DNA from: R-RK-3 sp963834945 | Lineage (GTDB): Bacteria > Pseudomonadota > Alphaproteobacteria > Rhizobiales > Rhodomicrobiaceae | Length of the DNA: 64,000 nt | Direction of reading: 5' to 3' | Assembly (NCBI GenBank): GCA_963834945.1 | Contig: CAWIDT010000005.1 | Span: 186,001 to 250,000 of the forward strand | Notes under the pieces: generated by a model | What the model was told of the DNA's origin: nothing | Seen by the model: the letters and a program-made list of their open reading frames with translations, nothing else | Databases searched by the model: none | Translations under genes and position numbers: made by a program | Shown: positions 1-9,686 of the stretch, piece by piece | Numbering within the stretch: position 1 is the first letter of the stretch | Layout: each line of letters opens with the position of its first letter

Positions 1-88
1 AAACGACGAGGCGGATGGAGTTGGAGCCGATATCGATAATTGCGATGGGGTTGGCGGAGTGCGTGAAAATTTTGACTCTGCGGTCCAT
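1..88 (-). CDS. ppx: exopolyphosphatase Ppx/GppA, N-terminal fragment
   Basis: Only the first 29 codons lie in the window; the gene runs off the left edge. The minus-strand ATG at 88 opens a peptide containing IAIIDIGSNSIRLVV, the first phosphate-binding motif of the Ppx/GppA branch of the ASKHA (actin-like) ATPase fold. Ppx removes terminal phosphates from polyphosphate. It starts 5 bp after the ppk stop codon on the same strand, so the two opposing polyphosphate activities are probably co-transcribed. The family call rests on this short motif and on the ppk neighbour, so Ppx versus GppA cannot be separated here. Confidence 0.8.
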   Translation of the reverse strand, partial: MDRRVKIFTHSANPIAIIDIGSNSIRLVV

Positions 89-93
89 TCCGC

Positions 94-2314
94 TCAATCG
101 ATCACATCTTGAGCGCCACCGACGAAGACACGAGGCGGAAAGCTGTCCGCCAATGCTTCGCCCCGCCCGGATAGACTGGGATTGGTCATGAAATATTCGT
201 GCGCGTTGAAAGGTTCCTCGCCGGGATCGGGCCGCACGCGCACCGAAGCGCCGTCGGCAAGGATGCGCCAGCTCTGCTGATTGTCCTTCAGGTTGGCCGC
301 CATGATCTGCCCGAGAACCTGCTCATGCACAGTGGGATTTTTGATAGGTACCATAGCCTCTACGCGCCTGTCGAGGTTACGCTGCATCATATCCGCAGAA
401 CTGATATAGACATGCGCATCCGGCGAGGGAAGACTTCGCCCTCCGCCGAAACAATAGATGCGGCCATGCTCCAAGAAGCGGCCGACGATACTCTTGATCC
501 GGATATTCTCCGACAGGCCCGGCACGCCCGGACGCAGGCAGCAGATGCCGCGCACGATCAGCTCGATATGCACGCCCGCGAGGCTGGCTTCGTACAGCGC
601 GTCGATGATACCCGGATCGACCAGCGCATTCATCTTCATCCAGATCACAGCCGGCCGGCCCGCCCGCGCATGGCCGATTTCCTCATGGATGTGCCGCATC
701 ACCAGCGCGCGGATGCCGCCTGGCGAGGTCGCCATGACCTCCAGTTCGGCGGGCTCGGAATAGCCGGTGATGAAATTGAACAGCCGCGTCACGTCGCGGC
801 CGAGCGCCGGGTCGGCGGTGAAGAATGACAGGTCCGTATATACCCGTGCGGTCTGCGGATGGTAATTGCCGGTGCCGAGATGGCAATAGGTACGCAGCTC
901 GCCGCCTTCACGGCGCATCACCTGTCCGAGCTTGGCATGCGTTTTGAGCTGCATGAAGCCGAATACGACGTTGACGCCCGCCTTTTCCAGATCGCGCGCC
1001 ACCTTCAGATTGGCTTCCTCGTCGAACCGCGCCTTGATTTCCACCAGCGCCGTCACGAGCTTGCCCGCCTCGGCGGCTTCCCGCAGCGCCTCGACGATGG
1101 GCGAGGTGCGGCCGGTGCGGTAGAGCGTCCATTTGATCGCCACGACATCGGGGTCCGCCGCCGCCTGGCGCAGATACTGCACCACCACGTCGAACGCCTC
1201 GTAAGGATGGTGGACGATGATGTCCTTCTGCCTGATCGCGGCAAAGCAATCGCCGCCGGATTCGCGGATGCGCTCGGGAAAGCGGATCACGAAAGGCTTG
1301 AATTGCAGGTCCTGCCGCTCATTGACGATGAGCTGCGACACATCCGACAGCGCCAGCAAGCCTTCCTGCACCGACACTTCGTTGGGCTCGACCTCAAGTT
1401 CCTGCTGCACGAAACGGCGCAGCGAACCGGGCATCGACGCCTCGATCTCCAGCCGGATGACCGACCCGCGCCGGCGCTTCTTGAGCGCGGCCTCGAAGGT
1501 CAGCACCAGATCTTCGGCCTTCTCGCTGATTTCCAGCTCGCTGTCGCGCAGCACCCGGAAGCCGCCGATGCCGTTCACCTCATAGCCCTGGAACAGCCGC
1601 TCGGCAAAGCTGGCGACCAGCGATTCCAGCCGGATGAAGCGGATCGGCGGATGCATCGTCCTTCGCCCGGCCATCCTCCGGCGGCAGCCGGATGAAACGG
1701 TCGAGCTGGCTCGGGATCGGCAGGATGCTGTGCATTACCGCGTCCGGCGTATCCTTCTTCTGGCATTCCAGTCCGAGCACGAAGCCCTTCGTCGGAATGA
1801 AGGGAAAGGGATGCGCCGGATCGATGGCGATCGGCGTCAGGATCGGGAAGATGTGGCTCATGAAATGCGGTTCGAGCCACTCCCGCTCATGCTTGCGCAG
1901 ATGCTTGGGGTCAACGATGGTGATGCCGTTCTGGTCCAGCTCAGCCTTCAGCGTCGCCCAGTTCTGCTGCTGATGCTGGGTGAGCGAGGCGACCATCTCG
2001 TTGATCTTCTTGAGCTGCTCGCTGGGAGTCAGTCCATCGGTGCTGGTCGTCGTGACGCTGGCGTTGACCTGGCCGATCAGCCCCGCCACCCTCACCATGT
2101 AGAATTCATCCAGATTGGAGGCGGAGATGGAAAGGAACCGAACCCGTTCAAGCAGCGGATGATGGACGTTCTCGGACTCCTCCAGCACCCGCCGGTTGAA
2201 TTGCAGCCAGGACAGCTCGCGATTATTGAAGCGCAGCGCTCCGAACGCGGCAACCTGTTCGGCTTCGCTCTGAATTGCGGCGTCCTCGACACGCTTTTTT
2301 GCCGCGTGAGGCAT
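94..2314 (-). CDS. ppk: polyphosphate kinase (one frameshift)
   Basis: Makes long-chain polyphosphate from ATP in a reversible reaction through a phosphohistidine intermediate. Reconstructed length is about 740 residues, normal for Ppk1. The N-terminal part has FNNRELSWLQFNRRV and SNLDEFYMVRVAGL. The C-terminal part has the THAKLGQVMRR segment carrying the phosphorylated His, and CHLGTGNYHPQTARVY. The ATG at 2314 is chosen because AAGGAG lies about 6 bases upstream. The frame changes near 1663, between 'PPEDGRA' and 'TMHPPIRFIRL', where one extra base sits in GAAGG. Both halves are otherwise intact, so I read this as a sequence error rather than a dead gene. It is followed immediately by ppx. 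Confidence 0.93.
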
Positions 2315-2562
2315 GATCACTCCTTTTCGCCGCGTGGCGGCGCTGGCAGGCCCGCGTTCCTGGCGCGGATATCCGGACGGAGAGAGGACGGCCGCTCGCC
2401 CGCTTTTTGACTCAGGATCTCGCTTCACCGATGGTCTCTATAGAGATGGGGCCTGGATGAACGCGGCAAAAGCGCGCCGATCGGGTCACATGATGCCACA
2501 AAACCATCAAGACGCTATGAAGCATTGCGCCGCCGCATCCCTCCTCGCCTGCACCCGCGCCC

Positions 2563-3264
2563 TCAACCATCTGTCGAAAGCAATTTCGCGGCCAAAGCCC
2601 GCGTCACCGCCCGTTTTTCGGCGAGGGCGGCCCGGTCCAGCGCATCCACAAGCGTTTGCGCCGCCGCCATCGAGCGCTCCATGCGCCGCATGAGATAGCC
2701 GATCACGCCGGGCTCGACGCCGAGCTGGCGGTCCGCGAACAGCTTCACCAGCACGGCGCTGAGCAGCGCCTCGTCCGGCTCCTCGATCGTCACCAGCACA
2801 GCCGAGCGCAAGCGCGAGCGCAGGTCGGGCAGATCGATCCGCCATTCGCCCGGCGGTCTGCGGCCGGTGATCAGCAGATCGAAACGCCGCTCCCGGGCCA
2901 GATTGATCAGGTGAAACGCGGCATGCTCGTCGATGCGCGCCGCGTCGAAATTCTCGATCGCGATCGGATGCGGCCGCTCCACCACGGCCGCCACCGCCTC
3001 CGCGAGCGCAGTCGCCGGGAAGGCGGCGGCGCCGGAAATCGCACGCCAGACATTGACCAGATGCGTCTTGCCCGACCCCTCCGGGCCGGAGAGAACGGCG
3101 ATCGGATTGGGCCAGCCGGGCCAGGCGTTGATCAGCCGGACCGCGTTTTCGTTCGAACCGCTGACCAGAAAATCCTCGCCCCCCAGCGAGGGCATATGCG
3201 GAAGCTCAAGAACCAGCTGAGAATGCGTCAATTCAACCCCGCCGCCGCTGAAGGTTTTCGGCAA
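2563..3264 (-). CDS. hdaA: DnaA-related regulatory inactivator, HdaA type
   Basis: A 233-residue protein with only the AAA+ part of DnaA and no DNA-binding domain IV. It has a Walker A motif GPEGSGKTHL near residue 60 and a Walker B-like segment IAIENFDAA. Hda/HdaA works with the DNA polymerase sliding clamp to stimulate ATP hydrolysis by DnaA and prevent re-initiation of replication. The N-terminal QLVLELPH segment fits the clamp-binding element of this family. It lies 46 bp downstream of the CDP-alcohol phosphatidyltransferase on the same strand, an arrangement common in alphaproteobacteria. Confidence 0.85.
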   Translation of the reverse strand: MPKTFSGGGVELTHSQLVLELPHMPSLGGEDFLVSGSNENAVRLINAWPGWPNPIAVLSGPEGSGKTHLVNVWRAISGAAAFPATALAEAVAAVVERPHPIAIENFDAARIDEHAAFHLINLARERRFDLLITGRRPPGEWRIDLPDLRSRLRSAVLVTIEEPDEALLSAVLVKLFADRQLGVEPGVIGYLMRRMERSMAAAQTLVDALDRAALAEKRAVTRALAAKLLSTDG

Positions 3265-3310
3265 TGCGCGTCATTGCCGGCATCGGCCGAACGCCATGTC
3301 GCAAGAAGAC

Positions 3311-3897
3311 TCAAAGTGCGCTGCCGGCTTGCGAGCCGGTCTTCCTGCGCCGGTCATCAATATCATAGCGCGCCATGTGCCGCAGCCAGCTGACGAGATA
3401 GAACATCGCCGAAAGCGCCGTGGTGCGCGCCGGTCACCCAGACGAGCACGGCAATATATTCTCCCCAACCAAGCTGCCAGGCCGCGTTCCGCCAGCACCA
3501 GCACGGCAAGCCCGATCTGCAGCGCCGTATTGACCTTGCTGAGCCGCTGCGGATGCAGCGCCATCGCCCGGTCCAGCAGCCAGCCCAGGATCACCGCCCC
3601 GATGATGAGAATATCGCGGCTGACGACGAGAATGACCAGCCAGGCGGGCAGAAAGCCGTAAAAGCCGAGCGCCGCGTAAACGCTCATGAGCAGCGCCTTG
3701 TCGGCGATGGCGTCGAGATAGGCGCCAAGCTCCGTCTGCCAGCCGAAGCGCCGCGCCAGGAACCCGTCCAGCGCATCGGTGAGGCCGGCGACGAGAAACA
3801 CCACGAAGGCCGTAAACGGCTTGTCCGCCACGATCAGCCAGATGATCACCGGCACCAGAAACAGCCGTGTGATCGTTATGATATTCGGCACATACAC
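3311..3897 (-). CDS. CDP-alcohol phosphatidyltransferase (two frameshifts)
   Basis: Integral membrane enzyme that transfers a phosphatidyl group from a CDP-lipid to an alcohol, probably in phospholipid synthesis. The family signature is visible: DALDGFLARRFG followed by GAYLDAIADK gives the D-G-x2-A-R-x8-G-x3-D-x3-D motif. Several hydrophobic helices follow. GTG at 3897 gives the family-typical start VYVPNIITITRL; the longer reading frame upstream consists of an intergenic repeat. Two shifts are needed near 3455 and 3435 to reach the C terminus YLVSWLRHMARYDIDD and the stop at 3311. It resembles PgsA, but many alphaproteobacteria have several paralogues, so I do not assign a symbol. Confidence 0.8.
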
Positions 3898-3916
3898 GGA
3901 TGGGGCGCCCCGTTGA

Positions 3917-4021
3917 TTAGAGCATTTTCCAGCAAAGTGGACGCCGGTTTGCGTCGAGAAAATGCGACAAAACAAAGAATTAGAGCCGCGCCCCGATTTC
4001 AATCGGAGCGGAAAAGGCTCT
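3917..4021. repeat. intergenic palindromic repeat, type A, copy 1
   Basis: About 105 bases beginning AGAGCATTTTCCAGC and ending GGAAAAGGCTCT. It contains the inverted pair CCGATT/AATCGG and the block AAAACAAAGAATTAGAGCC. Two further copies in opposite orientation lie at 27848-27971 and 53326-53428. The copy sits directly upstream of the CDP-alcohol phosphatidyltransferase start and creates a spurious in-frame N-terminal extension there. Confidence 0.8.
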
Positions 4022-4150
4022 GGACGATGGTCCGGCCCCCGAGCCGGGGCCTGATGCGCCGGACGCCAAGGGTATTGGCCCCCGGATCTCCGCTACGCTG
4101 CGTCCGGGGCGACAGAGCCTACGGCCGCTCGCACCTAAAATGATCGGGCT

Positions 4151-5234
4151 TTAGCGCGTCACCAGCAGCCACTCCTGCCCCCGCTGCTCAAGCGCCAGCC
4201 CCTGCGACTGCGCCGCCTGCGCCAGACGCGCCGCTCCGCCCGGAAAATCGACCGTGAGGCTGGCGCCGCGCGCATTGAGCGCCTTGACGTCGAGCCCCTG
4301 AAGCCCTGGAACCTTGCGCAAGCGGGCGCGCATCTCCTGCCACGCTTTGAGACCGGAGAACTGGGCCGTCAGCGTCACCGTCTCCAGATCGGCCGAGCCG
4401 GCAAGCGCGCCCTGGCTGGCGAGCCGCGTGGTCTTCCAACGCCCCTCGATCACCTTCACCGCGATTTGGGCCGCGATATCGGCCGTGTAATCGACGTCGC
4501 GATCCGTGATGTGGAAGGTCCGCGTCAGCGACAGGCCGCCGACGGCATCCTGGCCGAACAGCCGCAGGCGAAGCTGCGTGGCATTGGGATCGACCTCGGC
4601 CACCGCCAGCACCAGATTTTCGGAGCGATATTGATATTTCAGGCTTTCGAGCACGCTGCGCGGATTGGAGCCCGAGATCGCCGAGCATCGAGGCGGTGAT
4701 GTCGTCACGCGGCGAGGCCAGTTTGACGGGTGTCAGCGCATGTTCGCCATCGACGCCGGAAAGCGCCGCATACCAGGGATTGTTGGTTCCGGGGCGCACC
4801 ACGCCACTCTGGATCATGACCGGCAGCAACAGCACTTGCGCGGCCTGCTGGTCGGTGTAGGCGATGTTGAAGCGGTTGAGGATGTCGCGCACCGCATTGG
4901 GTTCGAAACTGAAATCGAGCGTGGCGATGTAGCGCGTATTGGAGTTGCTCTCGCGCCTGACAGACAGCCCCTCGACCATTTTCTCCACCATGTCGTCGGT
5001 CAGGATGGGCAGCTTGGCGTGAGCGCGCCAGTTGGTCATGCGCTTGAGCAGCCGGCGCAGCGCGATCTGCTGAGCCTCCGCCAGCGCCTTCTCCTTTGCG
5101 GCGACCGCATTGTCGGCATCGGCGGTCACCGAAACCTTGGCCACCGAATACACCGTCGATGGTGCCGCCCCGGCGGCGTTGGCGAATGCAAATGTCGCGG
5201 CCAGCAACGCGGCGGCAATCGTCTTGTTCATCAT
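4151..5234 (-). CDS. DUF2066 domain secreted protein (frameshifted)
   Basis: Envelope protein of unknown function. The start MMNKTIAAALLAATFAFANA is a clear Sec signal peptide with likely cleavage after AAGA. The central region (residues 25-175) matches the DUF2066 family in length and composition, including RRLLKRMTNW and LLLPVMIQSG. The frame changes near 4670, after 'DDITASMLGDL', into a second segment starting 'PRSVLESLKYQYRS' that runs to the stop at 4151. DUF2066 genes often precede a CDP-alcohol phosphatidyltransferase and hdaA in alphaproteobacteria, as here. The reconstructed product is about 360 residues. Confidence 0.72.
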
Positions 5235-5457
5235 TCTAAACCCTCAGCGGCGGCGGGGCCGGAAGCGCCAGCCGCATCGCTTGTCATCCCGTTCCAATCG
5301 GCCGTGAGATTAGCCTGCTTTAAGCCGCGCCAAAAGGCTAAACCGCTCCGCGCCCACCCCTTTGCTTTCCAACAATAAATCGCCGATTGTGCACAGATGT
5401 GTTGACGGATGCGGCAACCGGCGCTTCTTGTGCGGCAAGCAATACGAGGCTTGGGAC

Positions 5458-6541
5458 ATGGCGGAAAGCGGCAAGGCTGCGGCACGAAGCGCTGACTTAC
5501 GCGAAAGCGGGCGTCGATATCGATGCGGGCAACGCTCTGGTCGAAGCGATCAAGCCTCTGGCGCGGGCAACGGCCCGCCCTGGCGCTGGCGCCGATCTCG
5601 GCGGCTTCGGGGCGCTGTTCGACCTAAAGGCGGCCGGTTTTATCGATCCGGTGCTGGTTGCGTGCAATGACGGCGTCGGCACCAAGGTCAAGATCGCCAT
5701 CGAAGCGGGGCGGCACGAGACCATCGGCATCGATCTCGTCGCCATGTGCGTCAACGATCTGATCGTGCAGGGCGCCGAGCCGCTGTTCTTCCTGGATTAT
5801 TTCGCCTCCGGCGCGCTGGATGTCGACGTGGCGAAGGCTGTGATCGGCGGCATCGCCGAGGGCTGCCGCGAGGCGGGCGCCGCGCTGATCGGCGGCGAGA
5901 CGGCGGAAATGCCGGGGCTCTACGCCGGGCGCGACTACGATCTGGCCGGCTTCGCGGTCGGAGCGGCCGAACGCGGCACGCTGCTGCCGCGCGGCGTTGC
6001 GGCAGGCGACGCACTGATCGGCATCGCCTCGTCGGGCCTGCATTCGAACGGCTTTTCGCTGGTGCGCCGGCTGGTCCGCGATCACGGCTTGGCCTGGGAT
6101 GCGCCCGCCCCCTTCGCGCCGTCCACCCGCTTGGGCGAGGCGCTGCTGACCCCCACCCGCATCTATGTGCGGTCCGCGCTGGCCGCCATCCGCGAGACCG
6201 GCGCGGTCAAGGCGCTGGCCCATATCACCGGCGGCGGCCTCACCGAAAACCTGCCGCGCGTGCTGCCGGAAGGCGTCGCCGCCGACATCGACCTTTCCGC
6301 CTGGACGCCGCAGCCGGTCTTTGGCTGGATCGCGCAAAGCGGCGGCGTCGCCGAAACGGAAATGCTGCGCACGTTCAATTGCGGCATCGGTCTTGTAATT
6401 GTATGCGCGGCCGATGCAGCCGGGCGGCTATGCGCCTTCCTGACGGGCCAGGGCGAGGACGCCCGCGTCATCGGCGTGCTGCGCGAAGCGGAAGGTAAAC
6501 CGGCCATGCGCTTCTCCGGCTCGCTTGGATTTGCGGCATGA
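5458..6541 (+). CDS. purM: phosphoribosylformylglycinamidine cyclo-ligase (one frameshift)
   Basis: AIR synthetase of purine biosynthesis, an ATP-dependent ring closure forming aminoimidazole ribotide. Signature segments are LTYAKAGVDIDAGN, NDGVGTKVKIA, VNDLIVQGAEPLFFLDY, GGETAEMPGLY and HITGGGLTENLPR. The family-typical N terminus is restored by starting at ATG 5458 (MAESGKAA) and shifting frame near 5485. Without that shift the gene seems to have an unrelated N-terminal extension. The stop overlaps the purN start by four bases (ATGA), which indicates translational coupling. It is transcribed divergently from the DUF2066 gene. Confidence 0.92.
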
Positions 6542-7185
6542 GCGGCCGCAAGCGCGTCGGCGTGCTGATCTCCGGCAGGGGCAGCAATTTGCAAAGCCTG
6601 CTCGACGCCTGCCGCGAGCCCGGCTATCCGGCGGAGATCGTGCTGGTCGTCTCCAACCGCCCCGGCGCGCCCGGTCTGGAGCGGGCACGCGAGGCCGGCA
6701 TCGCGGCGCTGACCATCGACCATAAGGCGTATCCGACCCGCGCCGCCTTCGATGCAGCCCTCGACCGGGCCCTGCGCGACGCCGGGGTGGAAATCATCTG
6801 TAGCGCCGGTTTCATGCGGCTGCTTACCGCCGAATTCGTCGAAGCATGGCGTGACCGTCAGCTCAACATCCATCCGTCACTGCTGCCTGCCTTTCGCGGC
6901 CTGCATCCCCAGCAGCAGGCGCTCGATGCAGGGGTGTGCATCTCCGGCGCGACCGTGCATTTCGTGCGCGCCGAAATGGACGCCGGGCCTATCCTTGCCC
7001 AGGCGGCCGTGCCGGTCAGGCCGGACGATACCGCCGAGACGCTGGCCGCGCGCATCCTCCGGGCGGAACACCGGCTTTATCCACAGGCGCTGGCGCTTGT
7101 CGCCTCGGGTGCTGCCTGGGTCGAGAGCGAAGCGGTGTGTTACGCCTCCGCCGACGTGCAACGGTCGGTCCTTGCCGGCGCCTGA
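6538..7185 (+). CDS. purN: phosphoribosylglycinamide formyltransferase
   Basis: Transfers a formyl group from 10-formyl-THF to GAR, the third step of de novo purine synthesis. At 215 residues it has normal length. It has LISGRGSNLQSLLDAC at the N terminus, ICSAGFMRLLT, the catalytic block LNIHPSLLPAFRGLHP, and ATVHFVRAEMDAGPIL with the conserved His and Asp. The start overlaps the purM stop. The reading frame is intact. Confidence 0.96.
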   Translation: MSGRKRVGVLISGRGSNLQSLLDACREPGYPAEIVLVVSNRPGAPGLERAREAGIAALTIDHKAYPTRAAFDAALDRALRDAGVEIICSAGFMRLLTAEFVEAWRDRQLNIHPSLLPAFRGLHPQQQALDAGVCISGATVHFVRAEMDAGPILAQAAVPVRPDDTAETLAARILRAEHRLYPQALALVASGAAWVESEAVCYASADVQRSVLAGA

Positions 7186-7335
7186 AACTTCCGAGAGCTC
7201 CGCCGCGATTGATCATATGGCGTTGAATTTGCTTAGGCTGTGCGCTGGTTGGTTATGTTTTGCCGCCGACCGCGTTTTGATTTATATGCCCTGTCTGGTT
7301 TGATCCGCGCCGAAGAAAGGAAAGGACGGCGTCGC

Positions 7336-9672
7336 ATGGCTTCTCGTCGAACCGTACCATTCCGCGTGCTGCTTCTGGCGCTGGTTGCGATCGTGGCCGT
7401 TCCGGCGCTGATCTTCAGCGCCGTGCTGCTGAACCGCTATGCCGCCAGCGAAGGGACACGCGCCACATTGGCGCTGGAGGATAGCGCCAAAGGCATAGGC
7501 CGCGCGGTCGACGCCATGTTCGGCAATGCCGCCGAGGTGCTGAAGGTGCTCGGCGCCTCCTCGCGGCTGCGAACCGCCGATATCGACGGTTTTGCCGTTC
7601 AGATCAAATCGGTAACCGCGGGTACCGGCCGGCAATTCGAGCTGGTCTCGCCTGATGGCGCCGTCGCCGCGACGACGATGGACCCGGAGAACACGGCGAC
7701 ACGGGACCAAGAGCTGCGCCAAATGCTCGCCGCCGGCCCGGCCCGCCCGGTTTACGTGTCCCGGGTTCTGGGCAAAGTGGATGATTTGTATGCGCTCGTC
7801 GCCATTCCCGTTCACGTCGGCGGCGTGTCCGGCTGGGCGCTGCAAACAATCATTCCGGCGCGGGAGTTCGCTCCGCTGCTTCAAACCCCTGGAGTTCCGC
7901 CCGACTGGATCATATCCATCGTCGATCAGCACGGGACGCATCTGATCCGCTCGAAGGCGAATGAGCGATTTGCCGGCAGACCGGTCGTGCCGAAACTGGT
8001 GGAGCATCTGAGTCAGCACCGAACCGTTGCGATCCGCACGATCACGCTGGAAGGCATTCCGGTGATCTCCACAGTCGGATATGCGCCAGATAGCGGTTGG
8101 GCGGTAGCGGTCGGTTTTCCTGAAGCCATGTTGCAGGCGCCACTTGCCGAACAGCTGAAGAATTTGGCCATCCTTGGAGGTCTGCTGATCGCCGCCGCGC
8201 TCCTCGGAGCCTTCCTGGTGGCGCGCTTGCTCGACAAGGCGATCGACACCGTGTCGGTGGCCGCCAAAAAGGTGGGCGAAGGCGAGGTGATCGAGCCGCC
8301 GCCTGCGCCGATCGGCGAAATCGCCCAGCTTGGCGACACGCTGGCACATATTTCCCAGGAATTGCGGGACCGCTCGCGGACCCTGGAGGATCTCAACCGG
8401 ACGCTTGAGGCCAGGGTGGCGAAACGCACCAGCGACTTGAGCACTGCGAACACCCTGCTCGTCGCAGAGATGAAATCACGCCTGGAGACCGAAGCTCAGC
8501 TCCGCCACTTGCAGCGCCTTGAAGCGCTGGGTCAGCTCACGGGCGGGATCGCGCATGACTTCAACAACATGCTGGCGGTGATGGGAAGCTGCCTGGAATT
8601 GATCTCACGGCGGCTGGCGCGCGGCGATACCAATGTGGCCTCCCTGATCGAGAATGGGCGCCAGGGCGTCGAGCGCGCCACCGCGCTGACGCGCCGATTG
8701 CTGGCTTTTGCCCGGCAGCAGACCCTTTCGCCCGGGCCGCTCGACGCCAACAAGCTGCTTTCCGGCATCGAGGACATGCTGCGGCGGACGCTGCCGGAAA
8801 CGGTCAAGATCGAAACCGTCCTGGCCGGCGGCTTGTGGTACACCCATGCCGATGCCCACCAGCTCGAAAGCGCGCTGCTCAATCTGGCGGTGAATGGGCG
8901 GGACGCGATGCCCGAAGGGGGCAAGCTCACCATCGAAACCGGCAACGCCCATCTCGACGAAGCCTATGCGGCACAGCATCCGGAAACCGAACCCGGCCAA
9001 TATGTCATGATCGCCATGACCGACACCGGGATGGGCATGACGCCGGACGTGATGAGCCGTGCGTTCGATCCCTTCTTCACCACCAAACCCACCGGCGAGG
9101 GCACCGGACTGGGGCTCAGCCAGGTTTTCGGTTTCGCCAAGCAATCGGCGGGCCACGTCAAGATCTACTCCGAGCCGGGCGTCGGAACCACGGTAAAGCT
9201 TTATCTGCCGCGCCTGTTCCGCGACGGGCACCTCCCGCTTCACAAGCCGAGCACCAAGGCGGAGGCGGTCCGGCTCGGCGGCGGCGAGCTGATACTCGTC
9301 GTCGAGGACAGTGCCGAGGTACGCCATCTGGTCGTCGCCATGGTGCGGGAGCTGAATTACGACGTGCTTGACGCGCCCTCCGGGGCGGTGGCGCTCGCGT
9401 TGCTCGACACAAATCCCGATATCGGGCTGGTGCTCACGGACGTGGTCATGCCCGATATGAACGGCCGCCAGCTCGCCGACGAGGTGGCACGCCGCCGGCC
9501 TGAGGTGAAAGTGCTGTTCACCACCGGCTATACGCGAAACGCCATCGTGCATAACGGCATTCTAGACCCCGGCGTCAGTCTGATCGCCAAGCCGTTCACC
9601 ATCGAGGCGCTGGCGGAAAAGCTGCACGGGCTGCTGGGCGAATCGGGCACGGCGGCGGCCGCGGCGAATTGA
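7336..9672 (+). CDS. hybrid sensor histidine kinase/response regulator
   Basis: A 778-residue membrane sensor. Domain order: TM1 at about residues 9-30, a periplasmic sensor region of about 240 residues, TM2 around 275-298, a linker and coiled coil, a dimerisation/phosphoacceptor domain with His407 in GGIAHDFNNMLA, a HATPase domain (NLAVNGRDAMPEGG, DTGMGM, GEGTGLGLSQVFGF), and a C-terminal receiver with Asp702 in LTDVVMPDMNG and Lys in AKPF. ATG 7336 is preferred over an upstream in-frame ATG because AAAGGA precedes it and it leads straight into TM1. No separate response regulator gene is adjacent, so it is an orphan. The ligand is unknown. Confidence 0.85.
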   Translation: MASRRTVPFRVLLLALVAIVAVPALIFSAVLLNRYAASEGTRATLALEDSAKGIGRAVDAMFGNAAEVLKVLGASSRLRTADIDGFAVQIKSVTAGTGRQFELVSPDGAVAATTMDPENTATRDQELRQMLAAGPARPVYVSRVLGKVDDLYALVAIPVHVGGVSGWALQTIIPAREFAPLLQTPGVPPDWIISIVDQHGTHLIRSKANERFAGRPVVPKLVEHLSQHRTVAIRTITLEGIPVISTVGYAPDSGWAVAVGFPEAMLQAPLAEQLKNLAILGGLLIAAALLGAFLVARLLDKAIDTVSVAAKKVGEGEVIEPPPAPIGEIAQLGDTLAHISQELRDRSRTLEDLNRTLEARVAKRTSDLSTANTLLVAEMKSRLETEAQLRHLQRLEALGQLTGGIAHDFNNMLAVMGSCLELISRRLARGDTNVASLIENGRQGVERATALTRRLLAFARQQTLSPGPLDANKLLSGIEDMLRRTLPETVKIETVLAGGLWYTHADAHQLESALLNLAVNGRDAMPEGGKLTIETGNAHLDEAYAAQHPETEPGQYVMIAMTDTGMGMTPDVMSRAFDPFFTTKPTGEGTGLGLSQVFGFAKQSAGHVKIYSEPGVGTTVKLYLPRLFRDGHLPLHKPSTKAEAVRLGGGELILVVEDSAEVRHLVVAMVRELNYDVLDAPSGAVALALLDTNPDIGLVLTDVVMPDMNGRQLADEVARRRPEVKVLFTTGYTRNAIVHNGILDPGVSLIAKPFTIEALAEKLHGLLGESGTAAAAAN

Positions 9673-9686
9673 GAGCGGCGGCACGC

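Noticed and set aside
94..2314. ppk as a pseudogene
   Set aside because: Only one single-base shift, all catalytic blocks are intact, and the same error type occurs in essential genes across the window.
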